Of a stretch of DNA of 64,000 nt, positions 34,993 to 42,218 are shown in pieces. Numbering within the stretch: position 1 is the first letter of the stretch; each line of letters begins with the position of its first letter. Below the pieces are notes generated by a model. That model did not search any database. It saw only the letters and a program-made list of their open reading frames with translations, and was not told where the DNA came from. A program made the position numbers and the translations under genes. Source of the stretch: Alicyclobacillus shizuokensis NBRC 103103 (lineage in GTDB: Bacteria > Bacillota > Bacilli > Alicyclobacillales > Alicyclobacillaceae); the NCBI RefSeq assembly GCF_001552255.1, contig NZ_BCQV01000010.1:1-64000 (forward strand), written 5' to 3'.

Positions 34993-36289
34993 GGTATACC
35001 TACTGGCGTCGCTCGTCCAGCAACCGAGTTTGTGCGACGAGGTGACATTGGATCCCGAGGATTTTTCGCGCGAAGATCACCAACTCGTCTACCGCGCCAT
35101 ACGGTGGCTCTACGAGACGGGGAGACCTGTCACCCCGCCCGTTCTGATGCAGAAACTCTCAGGCCGTGTGCACGATCTCGAACACCTGACCGATGTGCTG
35201 GACGTCAACAAGTACGCGATCCCCTGGGCTGTGAAGGAGCATGCGCGCATCATCCGCGACGTGGCGATGAGAAAGCGCATGGTACGGGCTGCCCAGCGCA
35301 TGATGGAGATTGCGCAGACAGCGGAACGCATCGACGACGAAAGCCTAGCGGAGGTCGAAAGAGCCTTTGAAAGCATCGGGGATGCGGCGGCCGAAGAAAC
35401 CGGGCCTGTGCATCTTGGCGAGTTCTACCACGGATTCAAAGCGCAACTGAGAGACCGCCAAGAAGGGCGGAGTGGCCTGTGGGCAGGCGCCGACACAGGG
35501 TTCCCGAGCCTGAACGCATGCATTGGTGGCTGGAGACCGAAGCGCCTCTGTGTCGTGGCCGCTCGACCGGGCATGGGGAAGTCGGCATTCATGCTGCGCA
35601 CGGCCCAGGCGGTCGCAGAGCAGGACGCGGCGCTCGTTTTCAGCCTGGAGATGGGGTTGGACGAACTGGCAGAGCGAACCACGGCATCACGGGCAGCGGT
35701 GCCGTTGACATACTTGCGGGACGGATCGTTCGACGAAACAGCGTGGGACCGCATTGAGCGGCTGGAGGAACTGCTGGAATATGAGCACCTGTATGTAGAC
35801 GATACGCCGCAGGTTACCACGGCCTATATCCGCTCCAGGGCGCGCCGGATACGTCGAAAGGTGCCAGAGGGAAAGCAGCTGGTAATCTTCGTGGACTATC
35901 TGCAGATCGTGAAGGCGACATTGAGGACGCGCAACCGGGCTGAAGAGATCGGGGACATCAGCATCCAACTCAAGGCTATAGCGAAGGAACTGGACTGCTG
36001 CGTGGTAGCACTGGCCCAACTGAACCGGGCTGTGGAAAACAGGCAGGACAAGCACCCGATTCTCGCGGACATACGGGACTCGGGCCAGATCGAGCAGGAT
36101 GCCGATATCATTATGTTTCTCTATCGCGACGAGTACTACAATCCGCAGACGGACAAGCCGAACACCATCGAGGTCATCGTGGCCAAGCATCGAAACGGCC
36201 CGCTTGACCGATTCGACCTGACGTTCAACAAGCAGTATCAGATCGTCGAAGAGTTACCCGATCCAAGAAAGGAGATGCAGGGTGCATGA
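34949..36289 (+). CDS. Replicative DNA helicase (DnaB family)
   Basis: 446 residues. N-terminal DnaB domain (EEAEVYLLASLVQQPSL) and RecA-like C-terminal domain: Walker A ARPGMGKSAF near residue 205, Walker B VIFVDYLQIV, and SGQIEQDADIIMFLYRDEY. GTG start lies 44 bp inside the replication-organizer gene. With that gene it forms the phage replisome-loading pair. Confidence 0.93.
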   Translation: MQDVSQTALTAEEAEVYLLASLVQQPSLCDEVTLDPEDFSREDHQLVYRAIRWLYETGRPVTPPVLMQKLSGRVHDLEHLTDVLDVNKYAIPWAVKEHARIIRDVAMRKRMVRAAQRMMEIAQTAERIDDESLAEVERAFESIGDAAAEETGPVHLGEFYHGFKAQLRDRQEGRSGLWAGADTGFPSLNACIGGWRPKRLCVVAARPGMGKSAFMLRTAQAVAEQDAALVFSLEMGLDELAERTTASRAAVPLTYLRDGSFDETAWDRIERLEELLEYEHLYVDDTPQVTTAYIRSRARRIRRKVPEGKQLVIFVDYLQIVKATLRTRNRAEEIGDISIQLKAIAKELDCCVVALAQLNRAVENRQDKHPILADIRDSGQIEQDADIIMFLYRDEYYNPQTDKPNTIEVIVAKHRNGPLDRFDLTFNKQYQIVEELPDPRKEMQGA

Positions 36290-36492
36290 CCCATGCAACC
36301 GAGACGTCCATCCGCGTGGGCGACTATGTAATCGTCCCGCTGTACCATGGCAAACACCGTGACAAGCGCAGCGTGACGGATGCGGAGCCGACCGGCGGAA
36401 AGGTGGTATATGCAAACGACCGATTCGCGGTGGTGCGGCTCGATAACGGGTACTGCGAGAGTTTCTGGCTGGAGGACGTGCAGCGTGTCTGA
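36286..36492 (+). CDS. Small hypothetical phage protein
   Basis: 68 residues, mostly beta (VGDYVIVPLYHG, FAVVRLDNGY), an SH3-like pattern. Start overlaps the helicase stop (ATGA); end overlaps the next gene by 8 bp. Confidence 0.6.
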   Translation: MTHATETSIRVGDYVIVPLYHGKHRDKRSVTDAEPTGGKVVYANDRFAVVRLDNGYCESFWLEDVQRV

Positions 36493-36706
36493 CTACACCG
36501 TCCTGGTGGACGGCAAACAAGTGGGCCGCGCGAAGAACAAGGCCGCAGGCGTGAAGGCCATAGACATCGTGGTGCAAAAGCTCCACCGCAAGCCCGGCCA
36601 CACATACAGGGTGGAGCTACTGGACAGCGAAGGCCAGCGGCTGCGGGTGGCCTACTTGCCGCCGGGGCCAGAGGAGGTGGAGGGCGGCGATGCTCACACA
36701 CCTTAG
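36485..36706 (+). CDS. Small hypothetical phage protein
   Basis: 73 residues with an alternating beta/alpha pattern (YTVLVDGKQVGRAKNK, YRVELLDSEG). GTG start overlaps the previous gene, and the end overlaps dcm by 17 bp. No family is recognised. Confidence 0.55.
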   Translation: MSDYTVLVDGKQVGRAKNKAAGVKAIDIVVQKLHRKPGHTYRVELLDSEGQRLRVAYLPPGPEEVEGGDAHTP

Positions 36707-37847
36707 CCTCTTCAGCGGGATCGGTGGTATTGACCTAGCTGCTGAATGGGCCGGATTCGTGACGGTTGGCCAGTGTGAGATGGCCGAATATCCGTACCAC
36801 GTCCTGTGCAAGCACTGGCCAGACGTGCCGAAGTGGAGGGACGTACGGGATGTCACAGCAGACAGTGTTAAAGCAACAGGCATCAAGCGGGTGGATCTAC
36901 TCTCAGGTGGCTTCCCTTGTCAGCCTCATAGCCTGGCAGGCAAGCGCAGAGCAAGCGATGACGAGCGGGACCTGTGGCCGGAACTCGCTAGAGTCATTCG
37001 CGAAATTAGGCCCCGATGGTTCCTGGGCGAGAACGTACCAGGGCTTTTGTCAAGTGAGACTGGACGGTTCTTTGGAAGAGTTCTCAGGGACTTGGCCGCG
37101 CTGGGGTATCGCGTTGGATGGTGTGTGTATGGTGCCACGGACGTTGGAGCGCCCCACAGAAGAGATCGAGTCTTCATCGTGGCCTACTCCGACCGTGAAC
37201 GGGAATTACAACCGCAAGGGAGCATCAACGAACAGCGGAGATGGATTAGAGACGGCAGTGAAGATGTGGCCAACTCCGCAAGCTCACGATGCGCAGAAGG
37301 GATATGCGGAACGAGTCGGGAGGTTCGGAACGAAACATGGTGGCCGCAATCTGAACGACTGGGTACTTTGGCCGACGCCGCAAGCGCGGGATTATCGCAG
37401 TGGAGATGCGCCGGATTCACCACGAGCGAAGCGGAAACGGGAGCAGGGATGGAGCCCAAACCTGAACGATACGGTGTTATGGCCGACACCAGCGGCACAG
37501 GACGGGAAGAACAGCACGCTTCCACCGAGTCAGAAGGACCGGGACACGGTGCCGGGTGCCGTGATGCGGAGCGGGCAGACTGGCCAACTCAATCCGGATT
37601 GGGTGGAGTGTCTAATGGGGTTCCCTATCGGATGGACGAGCATAGATGGCCCGCTGGATTCGGAGAAGCGCAGTTTGACTGGGAGCCGCCGCGAGTCGTT
37701 GGTCCATACACACGAGGTGGTCGCAAGCAGCTTCCATACCCAGTGATGCGGTATCGGGCGCAGAGGTTGCAGTGTCTCGGAAACGCAGTAGTGCCACAGC
37801 AGGTGTACCCGATACTACGGGCCATAGCGGAGGTGGAGACGGGATGA
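36690..37847 (+). CDS. Phage DNA (cytosine-5) methyltransferase
   Basis: 385-residue C5 methyltransferase. Motif I LFSGIGGIDLA at the N-terminus, motif IV GGFPCQPHS with catalytic Cys77, motif VI ENVPG, motif VIII RRDRVFIVA, and C-terminal motif X LGNAVVPQQVYP. The target-recognition region (residues 175-350) is low in recognisable structure and carries repeated VANS/LADA/MADT units. It may protect phage DNA from host restriction; no cognate endonuclease is seen. Another long ORF runs through it in the +1 frame (36850-37746). Confidence 0.92.
   Translation: MLTHLSLFSGIGGIDLAAEWAGFVTVGQCEMAEYPYHVLCKHWPDVPKWRDVRDVTADSVKATGIKRVDLLSGGFPCQPHSLAGKRRASDDERDLWPELARVIREIRPRWFLGENVPGLLSSETGRFFGRVLRDLAALGYRVGWCVYGATDVGAPHRRDRVFIVAYSDRERELQPQGSINEQRRWIRDGSEDVANSASSRCAEGICGTSREVRNETWWPQSERLGTLADAASAGLSQWRCAGFTTSEAETGAGMEPKPERYGVMADTSGTGREEQHASTESEGPGHGAGCRDAERADWPTQSGLGGVSNGVPYRMDEHRWPAGFGEAQFDWEPPRVVGPYTRGGRKQLPYPVMRYRAQRLQCLGNAVVPQQVYPILRAIAEVETG
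36850..37746 (+). CDS. Overprinted ORF inside dcm, WPTP-repeat family
   Basis: A 298-residue ORF in the +1 frame of the methyltransferase. ATG 36850 lies 9 nt after GGAGGG, so it has its own ribosome site. It shows WPTPTVNGNYNRKG, SGDGLETAVKMWPTPQA, two more WPTP repeats, and LNPDWVECLMGFPIGWT near the C-terminus. I recall these motifs from phage proteins that are also found apart from dcm, which argues for a real product; this is memory, not a search. The WPTP codons arise from the same bases as the VADT-like units of dcm. Function unknown. Confidence 0.6.
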   Translation: MSQQTVLKQQASSGWIYSQVASLVSLIAWQASAEQAMTSGTCGRNSLESFAKLGPDGSWARTYQGFCQVRLDGSLEEFSGTWPRWGIALDGVCMVPRTLERPTEEIESSSWPTPTVNGNYNRKGASTNSGDGLETAVKMWPTPQAHDAQKGYAERVGRFGTKHGGRNLNDWVLWPTPQARDYRSGDAPDSPRAKRKREQGWSPNLNDTVLWPTPAAQDGKNSTLPPSQKDRDTVPGAVMRSGQTGQLNPDWVECLMGFPIGWTSIDGPLDSEKRSLTGSRRESLVHTHEVVASSFHTQ

Positions 37848-38248
37848 CCGATGACGAGCGCCTAGCGAGGATGTCTCGCAAGGAGATACATGCAGAGATC
37901 ATCCACCTGTCAAGAGAACAGGAAGAATACGAGCGTGAAATTGCGTATCTGAAAGAGCAACTGGAAGACCGCGACAGGCAGATAGCGGAGTTGGAACACC
38001 GGATTGATCGATTTCAAGCCGCAATTGGAACTGAATGCCCTATCGGTGATCTCGACTTAATCACATCACTTCGGGCGCACAAACAACATTTGATGGAATG
38101 TATTTCCGAATCACAGAAGCAGAACGCCATCATGCGGGAGGCGCTACAAAAGGCGCGGTCGTACATCCGTGGCTATGCCTGGGGCAGCAGTGAAGCCTAC
38201 GAGGCGGTGCAGGCGATAGACGTCGCCCTGGATCAGGCGGGCGAATAG
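37844..38248 (+). CDS. Coiled-coil phage protein
   Basis: 134 residues dominated by a coiled coil (EIAYLKEQLEDRDRQIAELE) from about residue 15 to 60, then a helical C-terminus ending AYEAVQAIDVALDQAG. The start overlaps the dcm stop (ATGA). The end resembles part of the protein at 38537 (AYEALASIE), suggesting distant paralogy. Confidence 0.65.
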   Translation: MTDDERLARMSRKEIHAEIIHLSREQEEYEREIAYLKEQLEDRDRQIAELEHRIDRFQAAIGTECPIGDLDLITSLRAHKQHLMECISESQKQNAIMREALQKARSYIRGYAWGSSEAYEAVQAIDVALDQAGE

Positions 38249-38271
38249 AGGACGAAAGGGGCGTGTGAGGG

Positions 38272-38520
38272 ATGGGTAATGTGATCCATATTCCCGAGAA
38301 TGCGTGTCCCTTCTGCAGAAAGAACGAGGCCACACAGTTATGTGATTTCGTCGTCGATTACATTTGGACAACTATTCCAAGCCGCTTCGGAAGACAAACG
38401 ATCACTTGTGACAACCCGATGTGCAAGGAGTGCGCAACAAATGTAGCAGGACACGAGTTCTGCCCGGTCTGCAAAGAGCTATACGACTATGTGCGGAGCC
38501 ATCACGAGCGGCATGGATGA
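38272..38520 (+). CDS. Small zinc-finger protein
   Basis: 82 residues with three CxxC-type pairs (CPFCRKN, CKEC, CPVCKEL) plus CDF and His residues, indicating a treble-clef zinc module. Preceded by the repeated leader GGGGCGTGTGAGG before ATG. Confidence 0.65.
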   Translation: MGNVIHIPENACPFCRKNEATQLCDFVVDYIWTTIPSRFGRQTITCDNPMCKECATNVAGHEFCPVCKELYDYVRSHHERHG

Positions 38521-38536
38521 AAGGAGCGTGTGAGGG

Positions 38537-39016
38537 ATGTGTGACGCTGAAATGGCACTAGGAACACAAGTGGAACGGCTGCAGAAGGCAGTCCGTGACT
38601 TCGCTGAGGAACGTGATTATTTCATGCGTAAAGCAACCGCCTACAACGAGCAAGTCGAAACGTTGAAACAAGAGAAAGAACGCCTGTTGGACGCACTGCG
38701 AGATGCGGTTGGTGCGCTGCGATTCTTCGCTAGCGCGTTTGGAGCGGCGACAGCTTACGAGGCCCTCGCCTCAATCGAATCCAAAGTGCCGCGTGAGTGG
38801 CTGGAAAGGAGCGAGGAAGGAATGAGTGATGTCGTCAAGTGGTACGACTTTGAGGGAGATCGAAGTGGTTGTGATGACTGGTGCCGTGGATGGGACGGAA
38901 CCAGCTATCGGTGTGACTGCGGGAATCGGCGTGTCTCATGGGCGTGTTCAAAGAGGGACTGCGTGTGTAATGCAGAGGACGAAAACTGCCCAAACCGCGT
39001 CGCCGCGGCTTGGTGA
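38537..39016 (+). CDS. Coiled-coil plus cysteine-rich protein
   Basis: 159 residues. Residues 10-60 form a coiled coil (ERLQKAVRDFAEERDYF). The last 64 residues are Cys/Trp-rich (CDDWCRGW, CDCGNRR, CVCNAEDENC). An in-frame ATG at 38822 with its own GAGGAAGGA could make the Cys-rich part alone. Preceded by the GGAGCGTGTGAGG leader repeat. Function unknown. Confidence 0.6.
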   Translation: MCDAEMALGTQVERLQKAVRDFAEERDYFMRKATAYNEQVETLKQEKERLLDALRDAVGALRFFASAFGAATAYEALASIESKVPREWLERSEEGMSDVVKWYDFEGDRSGCDDWCRGWDGTSYRCDCGNRRVSWACSKRDCVCNAEDENCPNRVAAAW

Positions 39017-39033
39017 GGAAGGAGCGTGTGAGG

Positions 39034-39306
39034 ATGACCAGCGCACTTGACGGACTGGACATCCGCGAACCCGTGCGGTGGTTCGCTCGACAAATGGAGT
39101 TGAAACTCCGCGAGAACGACCACAAGGGCGGTTGGTTGGAATGCGACGTGTGGTGGCTGTTTTCCAGGCTATACGAAGAAGTCGCCGAACTGCAGGAGGC
39201 GATGTACGAGGTCGCTGCGGGAGACGCCAGCCGCGAAAAGGTGATCCGGGAAGCCGCGGACATCGCCAATTTCGCCATGATGATCGCGGACCTGGCACGA
39301 AAGTAG
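39034..39306 (+). CDS. MazG-like nucleotide pyrophosphohydrolase
   Basis: 90-residue all-alpha NTP-PPase-type protein: VWWLFSRLYEEVAELQEAM supplies the ExxE metal ligands and REAADIANFAMMIADL the ExxD pair. Such phage enzymes sanitise or reshape the dNTP pool. ATG 39034 follows the third GGAGCGTGTGAGG leader. Its first nine residues (MTSALDGLD) are repeated at the start of the next gene. Confidence 0.78.
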   Translation: MTSALDGLDIREPVRWFARQMELKLRENDHKGGWLECDVWWLFSRLYEEVAELQEAMYEVAAGDASREKVIREAADIANFAMMIADLARK

Positions 39307-39316
39307 GTGACGACGC

Positions 39317-39619
39317 ATGACTAGCGCACTTGACGGACTGGACACCCACGCCAGAGCCGAGGCCATCATTGGCCCGCTGCGGGTCGAGCGGTTGGAGAGG
39401 GCCGGGCTGACGGTGGTGGATCGGAACAGGTTGAAAGCGTTGGAACGGCTGTATGGGGCGTGCCAGAGGCAGAAAGCAGCGGATATAGAGTTCGCTCGAC
39501 TCGCACAACCCGGTGGATACATGAGCCGCAGCGAACACATGGCCATGAAGCGATGTGACGAAGCAGAGGCAGAGATATGGAAAATCGTCCGGGAACTGGA
39601 GGCGATGGAGCGTGGATGA
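39317..39619 (+). CDS. Hypothetical helical phage protein sharing its N-terminus with the MazG-like protein
   Basis: 100 residues, helical (RLERAGLTVVDRNRLKALERL). Begins MTSALDGLD, identical to the upstream MazG-like protein; the first 27 nt of the two genes differ by one base. Overlaps the next GTG start by 8 bp. Function unknown. Confidence 0.6.
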   Translation: MTSALDGLDTHARAEAIIGPLRVERLERAGLTVVDRNRLKALERLYGACQRQKAADIEFARLAQPGGYMSRSEHMAMKRCDEAEAEIWKIVRELEAMERG

Positions 39620-39800
39620 GTATCAGATAGAATTCGGATCCGTGACGCGAACGGTTAGTAAAGACCATCTGCGGCACATCATCGAGATGGAAATGGGGAA
39701 AGTCGGACAGGCAGAGAGCATATTCAGCCTTCTGGACAGTGGCGCAGAGTATTGGACGGGCACTGCGACGATACGAAAGGTGGAGGCGATGGAGCAGTGA
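39612..39800 (+). CDS. Small hypothetical phage protein
   Basis: 62 residues. GTG is 9 nt after GGAGG. Acidic helical sequence (HLRHIIEMEMGKVGQAESI). The same GGAGGCGATGGAGC ribosome-site block precedes the following gene as well. Confidence 0.55.
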   Translation: MDEYQIEFGSVTRTVSKDHLRHIIEMEMGKVGQAESIFSLLDSGAEYWTGTATIRKVEAMEQ

Positions 39801-40006
39801 GCAAACGATTCCGCGTGACAGTGGAGTTCGCGCATGGGGTGCGGCACACCTTCGACGGTTTGACACCCGAACAGGCAGTGTCGCTGGAAGAGTGGGCGCA
39901 AGGCTACGATGACGACATCGTGACTACGAAGTTTAACGGGAAGACCTATTATCTCAACCGCGACTACCTGTGCAGCATGGTTGTGGAGGAGGCGGAGGGC
40001 GAGTGA
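39797..40006 (+). CDS. Small hypothetical phage protein
   Basis: 69 residues with a beta-rich first half (FRVTVEFAHGVRHTFDGLT) and KTYYLNRDYLCSMVVEE near the C-terminus. GTG start overlaps the previous stop and its own stop overlaps the recU start (GTGA), so it is translationally coupled to recU. Confidence 0.55.
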   Translation: MSKRFRVTVEFAHGVRHTFDGLTPEQAVSLEEWAQGYDDDIVTTKFNGKTYYLNRDYLCSMVVEEAEGE

Positions 40007-40533
40007 GTGCGACAGCCTACGGGAACCGAGGAGCAGCGTTGGAGATGCTCATCAACCATACCAACGAAGTCTATCGCGCACGCGGCTGGGCCGTGGTCAC
40101 GAAGAGACCGACTCCCGTGGCTATCGTTCGGACGAAGGGAACACGCATCCTGTCCGCCTACCTGGAGGCGAAGAGCACCGTGGACTACGAGGGAGTCTAC
40201 CATGGCCGCAGCCTGCAATTCGAGGCGAAGTCTACACGTGAGACACGCCGGTTCCCGCTGTCGAACTTCCACGAGCATCAGATCGAGCATATGCGCGCAT
40301 GTCTGCAGCAGGGCGCCGTGGTATTCGCCATCGTGGAGTTCACGCGAGTGGATGAGCGGCTGTATGTGCCAGGGAAGCTCATCCTGGACGCATGGGATCG
40401 ATGGAAGGCAGGCGGGAAAGCGAGCATACCCCGCGAGGACCTGGAGGAGCAGTGCTACCGGATACGGAGCGGGCGCGGAGTGGCGGTTGATTATCTGGCC
40501 GTGGTGGACGAGCTACTTCATCAGACGGCGTGA
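40003..40533 (+). CDS. recU: RecU-family Holliday junction resolvase
   Basis: 176-residue resolvase. The N-terminal YGNRGAALEMLINHTNEVY and the catalytic core DYEGVYHGRSLQFEAKST (Asp61, Glu74, Lys76) followed by RFPLSNFHEHQIEHM match RecU closely. It resolves branched replication intermediates before packaging. Start is GTG 40003. Confidence 0.93.
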   Translation: MSATAYGNRGAALEMLINHTNEVYRARGWAVVTKRPTPVAIVRTKGTRILSAYLEAKSTVDYEGVYHGRSLQFEAKSTRETRRFPLSNFHEHQIEHMRACLQQGAVVFAIVEFTRVDERLYVPGKLILDAWDRWKAGGKASIPREDLEEQCYRIRSGRGVAVDYLAVVDELLHQTA

Positions 40534-40546
40534 GGAGGTGCAGGGT

Positions 40547-40684
40547 GTGCATGCGTGGTGGATAGCCGCTGTGGGGCTGCTGGTGGGCGTGCCGTTCGGC
40601 GGGGTGCTGGTGCTGGCGGTGGAGCAGTGGTCATGGCGGCGAAACTGGCGGCGCATTGAGCGTCAGCGTGAGCGGATACGCTGA
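40547..40684 (+). CDS. Small single-pass membrane protein
   Basis: 45 residues: one hydrophobic helix (WIAAVGLLVGVPFGGVLVL) then a basic amphipathic tail (RRNWRRIERQRERIR). GTG 40547 is 8 nt after GAGGAGG. Possible phage membrane regulator; function unknown. Confidence 0.55.
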   Translation: MHAWWIAAVGLLVGVPFGGVLVLAVEQWSWRRNWRRIERQRERIR

Positions 40685-40690
40685 GAAAAA

Positions 40691-40776
40691 GGCGGCCCCA
40701 CATTGGGGCCACAGAACCGCCCCCGTGGTGGGGGCCAAGAGGAAAACCAGATTTCCTAGACTCTACCACGGGGGCG
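40691..40776 (+). promoter_or_regulatory. Mutually exclusive hairpins that can sequester the ArpU-like ribosome site
   Basis: A short stem GGCCCC/GGGGCC (near 40694-40709), a second stem GCCCCC/GGGGGC (about 40719-40735), and a perfect 12-bp inverted repeat (40718-40729 with 40765-40776). The downstream arm of the 12-bp pair contains the GGGGG ribosome site of the next gene, so pairing would block its translation. Confidence 0.6.
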
Positions 40777-40782
40777 ATGCGG

Positions 40783-41283
40783 ATGCAACTGGACTTGGGC
40801 CTGCGCAAGGTGGACAAGACACGAACGCGGCAGATGGTGCGGGAGTACTTCCGGCTGTATCGGTATCGCAAGCGGCTACTGGAAGCCGATATGGAAGAGC
40901 GGCCACAGGAACGCAAACCACTGCCAGGCTATGAGCATGCAGCAGATCCGCGCACAATCCGCCCACCGGGATTCGGCCCGTCAGAGCCGCGCGGGTTGTA
41001 CCCGGATATCGAGGACGACCCGAAAGACCGGGAGCGTCGCCGGTTCTGCCGTGAGGTCGAGCGCGCCGTGGATGCTCTGCCGGAGTATCAGGCGCAGATC
41101 ATGCGGAAGTTGTATATGGGTCATGAGCCGAGCCCGCGGAACCCCGCTCCGACCGACCTTCAGGTGTGGCGGGAACTCTACGAGGCGGGGTGGTATGTGT
41201 CGGAAAGGTACTACGACGAGCAGAAGGCGCAGGCGATATTCCGCCTGGCCGAGACGTGGGGGATCACACAGTATGTAGAGTAG
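40783..41283 (+). CDS. ArpU-like late transcriptional regulator
   Basis: 166 residues in the position and with the layout of ArpU/RinA-type activators of packaging and lysis genes. The basic N-terminus (TRQMVREYFRLYRYRKR) and the C-terminal helical pair (ALPEYQAQIMRKLYM; YYDEQKAQAIFRLAETWGI) resemble a sigma-70 region-4-like HTH. ATG 40783 is 8 nt after GGGGG; ATG 40777 is too close. The ribosome site lies inside a long inverted repeat. A terminator follows. Confidence 0.72.
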   Translation: MQLDLGLRKVDKTRTRQMVREYFRLYRYRKRLLEADMEERPQERKPLPGYEHAADPRTIRPPGFGPSEPRGLYPDIEDDPKDRERRRFCREVERAVDALPEYQAQIMRKLYMGHEPSPRNPAPTDLQVWRELYEAGWYVSERYYDEQKAQAIFRLAETWGITQYVE

Positions 41284-41312
41284 CCGCCCGATGTGGGCGG
41301 TGAAATTTTTTT
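41284..41312 (+). terminator. Rho-independent terminator closing the early operon
   Basis: CCGCCC-GATGT-GGGCGG stem followed by TGAAA and seven T residues, overlapping nothing downstream. Confidence 0.85.
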
Positions 41313-41333
41313 GAGAAAAATCTCGGCTGTGTG

Positions 41334-41362
41334 TTGACAAAGAAAACAAAGGGGTGTATATT
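41334..41362 (+). promoter_or_regulatory. Consensus sigma-A promoter of an accessory cassette
   Basis: TTGACA, 17-bp spacer, TATATT. CAAAGAAAACAA is repeated at 41338 and 41368 (30 bp apart), and the second copy forms part of the palindrome GTTTTC-AAA-GAAAAC (41363-41377) just downstream of the -10, a likely operator. Confidence 0.88.
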
Positions 41363-41394
41363 GTTTTCAAAGAAAACAACCGGAGGCGGTAAAG

Positions 41395-41802
41395 ATGAAG
41401 GCGGTAAAGATGAAGCAGGAAGTCATGAAGCGGGCGCATGAGTTAGCGAAGGCGATGGAAGGCGACTATCGGGCGCGGATGGTGATGGCTCTCCGGCAGG
41501 CGTGGCGTGAGGCACGGGCTCCGAAGTTCGTGGTACTTCGAGTGAACCATCAGCCGAGCGGAGGTCGCGAGTGGGTGGCACGCATCATGGGGCGGCATCC
41601 AAAATACCGTTTCGAGCGCGAGTTCCTTGCTGAGGCAGCACGCGAGTGGTCCGGTAGCGGAAAGACGGGCATCACGGTGTACGAGTTGTCGGACGGGATC
41701 TACGAAGTGAACGAGCCGTGGAAGGGACGTAGATTCGTCGAGGTTGCGAACGGTGAAGTTCGAATTCTGAAGGCTGAGGAAGTTCTAGAAAGGGTGGCAT
41801 GA
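41395..41802 (+). CDS. Accessory-cassette protein 1, unknown function
   Basis: 135 residues. The helical N-terminus RAHELAKAMEGDYRARMVMALRQAWREA resembles a stretch I associate with mobile-element proteins of Bacillota. The rest is mixed alpha/beta with no catalytic motif that I can see. ATG 41395 lies 8 nt after GGAGG, first gene after the strong promoter. ATGA overlap with the next gene. Confidence 0.6.
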   Translation: MKAVKMKQEVMKRAHELAKAMEGDYRARMVMALRQAWREARAPKFVVLRVNHQPSGGREWVARIMGRHPKYRFEREFLAEAAREWSGSGKTGITVYELSDGIYEVNEPWKGRRFVEVANGEVRILKAEEVLERVA

Positions 41803-42218
41803 TGGAACGACTCGTCGGAGTGAAGGAAGCTGGGGATCTACTGGGATGGAGTCGGCAGAAGGCGTCAGTGTACTGGCAGCGGAGGAAGTTTCCCGACCCC
41901 ATTCAGATACTCTCCGCCACTCCTGTGTGGACCGAGCAGCAGATCATCGATTATGCGGAGGAGGAGTTAGGGATGAGCATATGGCGCGCGGAGAAGCGTA
42001 TCGACCTGGGCGAGTATGGGGAGTTCGACGTAGAATTCATCCGCTGTGAGCCGGACGAAGGATGGGTGGCGAGGGCAGAGTATGTCGGGGTGTGGCATCG
42101 GCCAGAAGGAGAGCCTGTACGAGCGGTGATTGACGCTCAGTTCATGGACCCGGTCGAAGACGATGTTGACGCGGTCCTGAACGCTGGATGGGATCTGTGG
42201 ACGGTGGAGGAAGAGTAG
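41799..42218 (+). CDS. Accessory-cassette protein 2, MerR/AlpA-like HTH
   Basis: 139 residues. Residues 5-55 look like a winged HTH of the excisionase/MerR kind (GVKEAGDLLGWSRQKASVYWQ, then FPDPIQIL and PVWTEQQIIDY). An acidic C-terminal half (residues 60-139) has no known fold. It may autoregulate the cassette through the palindrome at 41363. Overlaps both neighbours. Confidence 0.6.
   Translation: MMERLVGVKEAGDLLGWSRQKASVYWQRRKFPDPIQILSATPVWTEQQIIDYAEEELGMSIWRAEKRIDLGEYGEFDVEFIRCEPDEGWVARAEYVGVWHRPEGEPVRAVIDAQFMDPVEDDVDAVLNAGWDLWTVEEE

Noticed and set aside
36690..37847. dcm as a frameshifted pseudogene split between two frames
   Set aside because: One frame runs unbroken from motif I to motif X, so no frameshift is needed; the second frame is better explained as overprinting.
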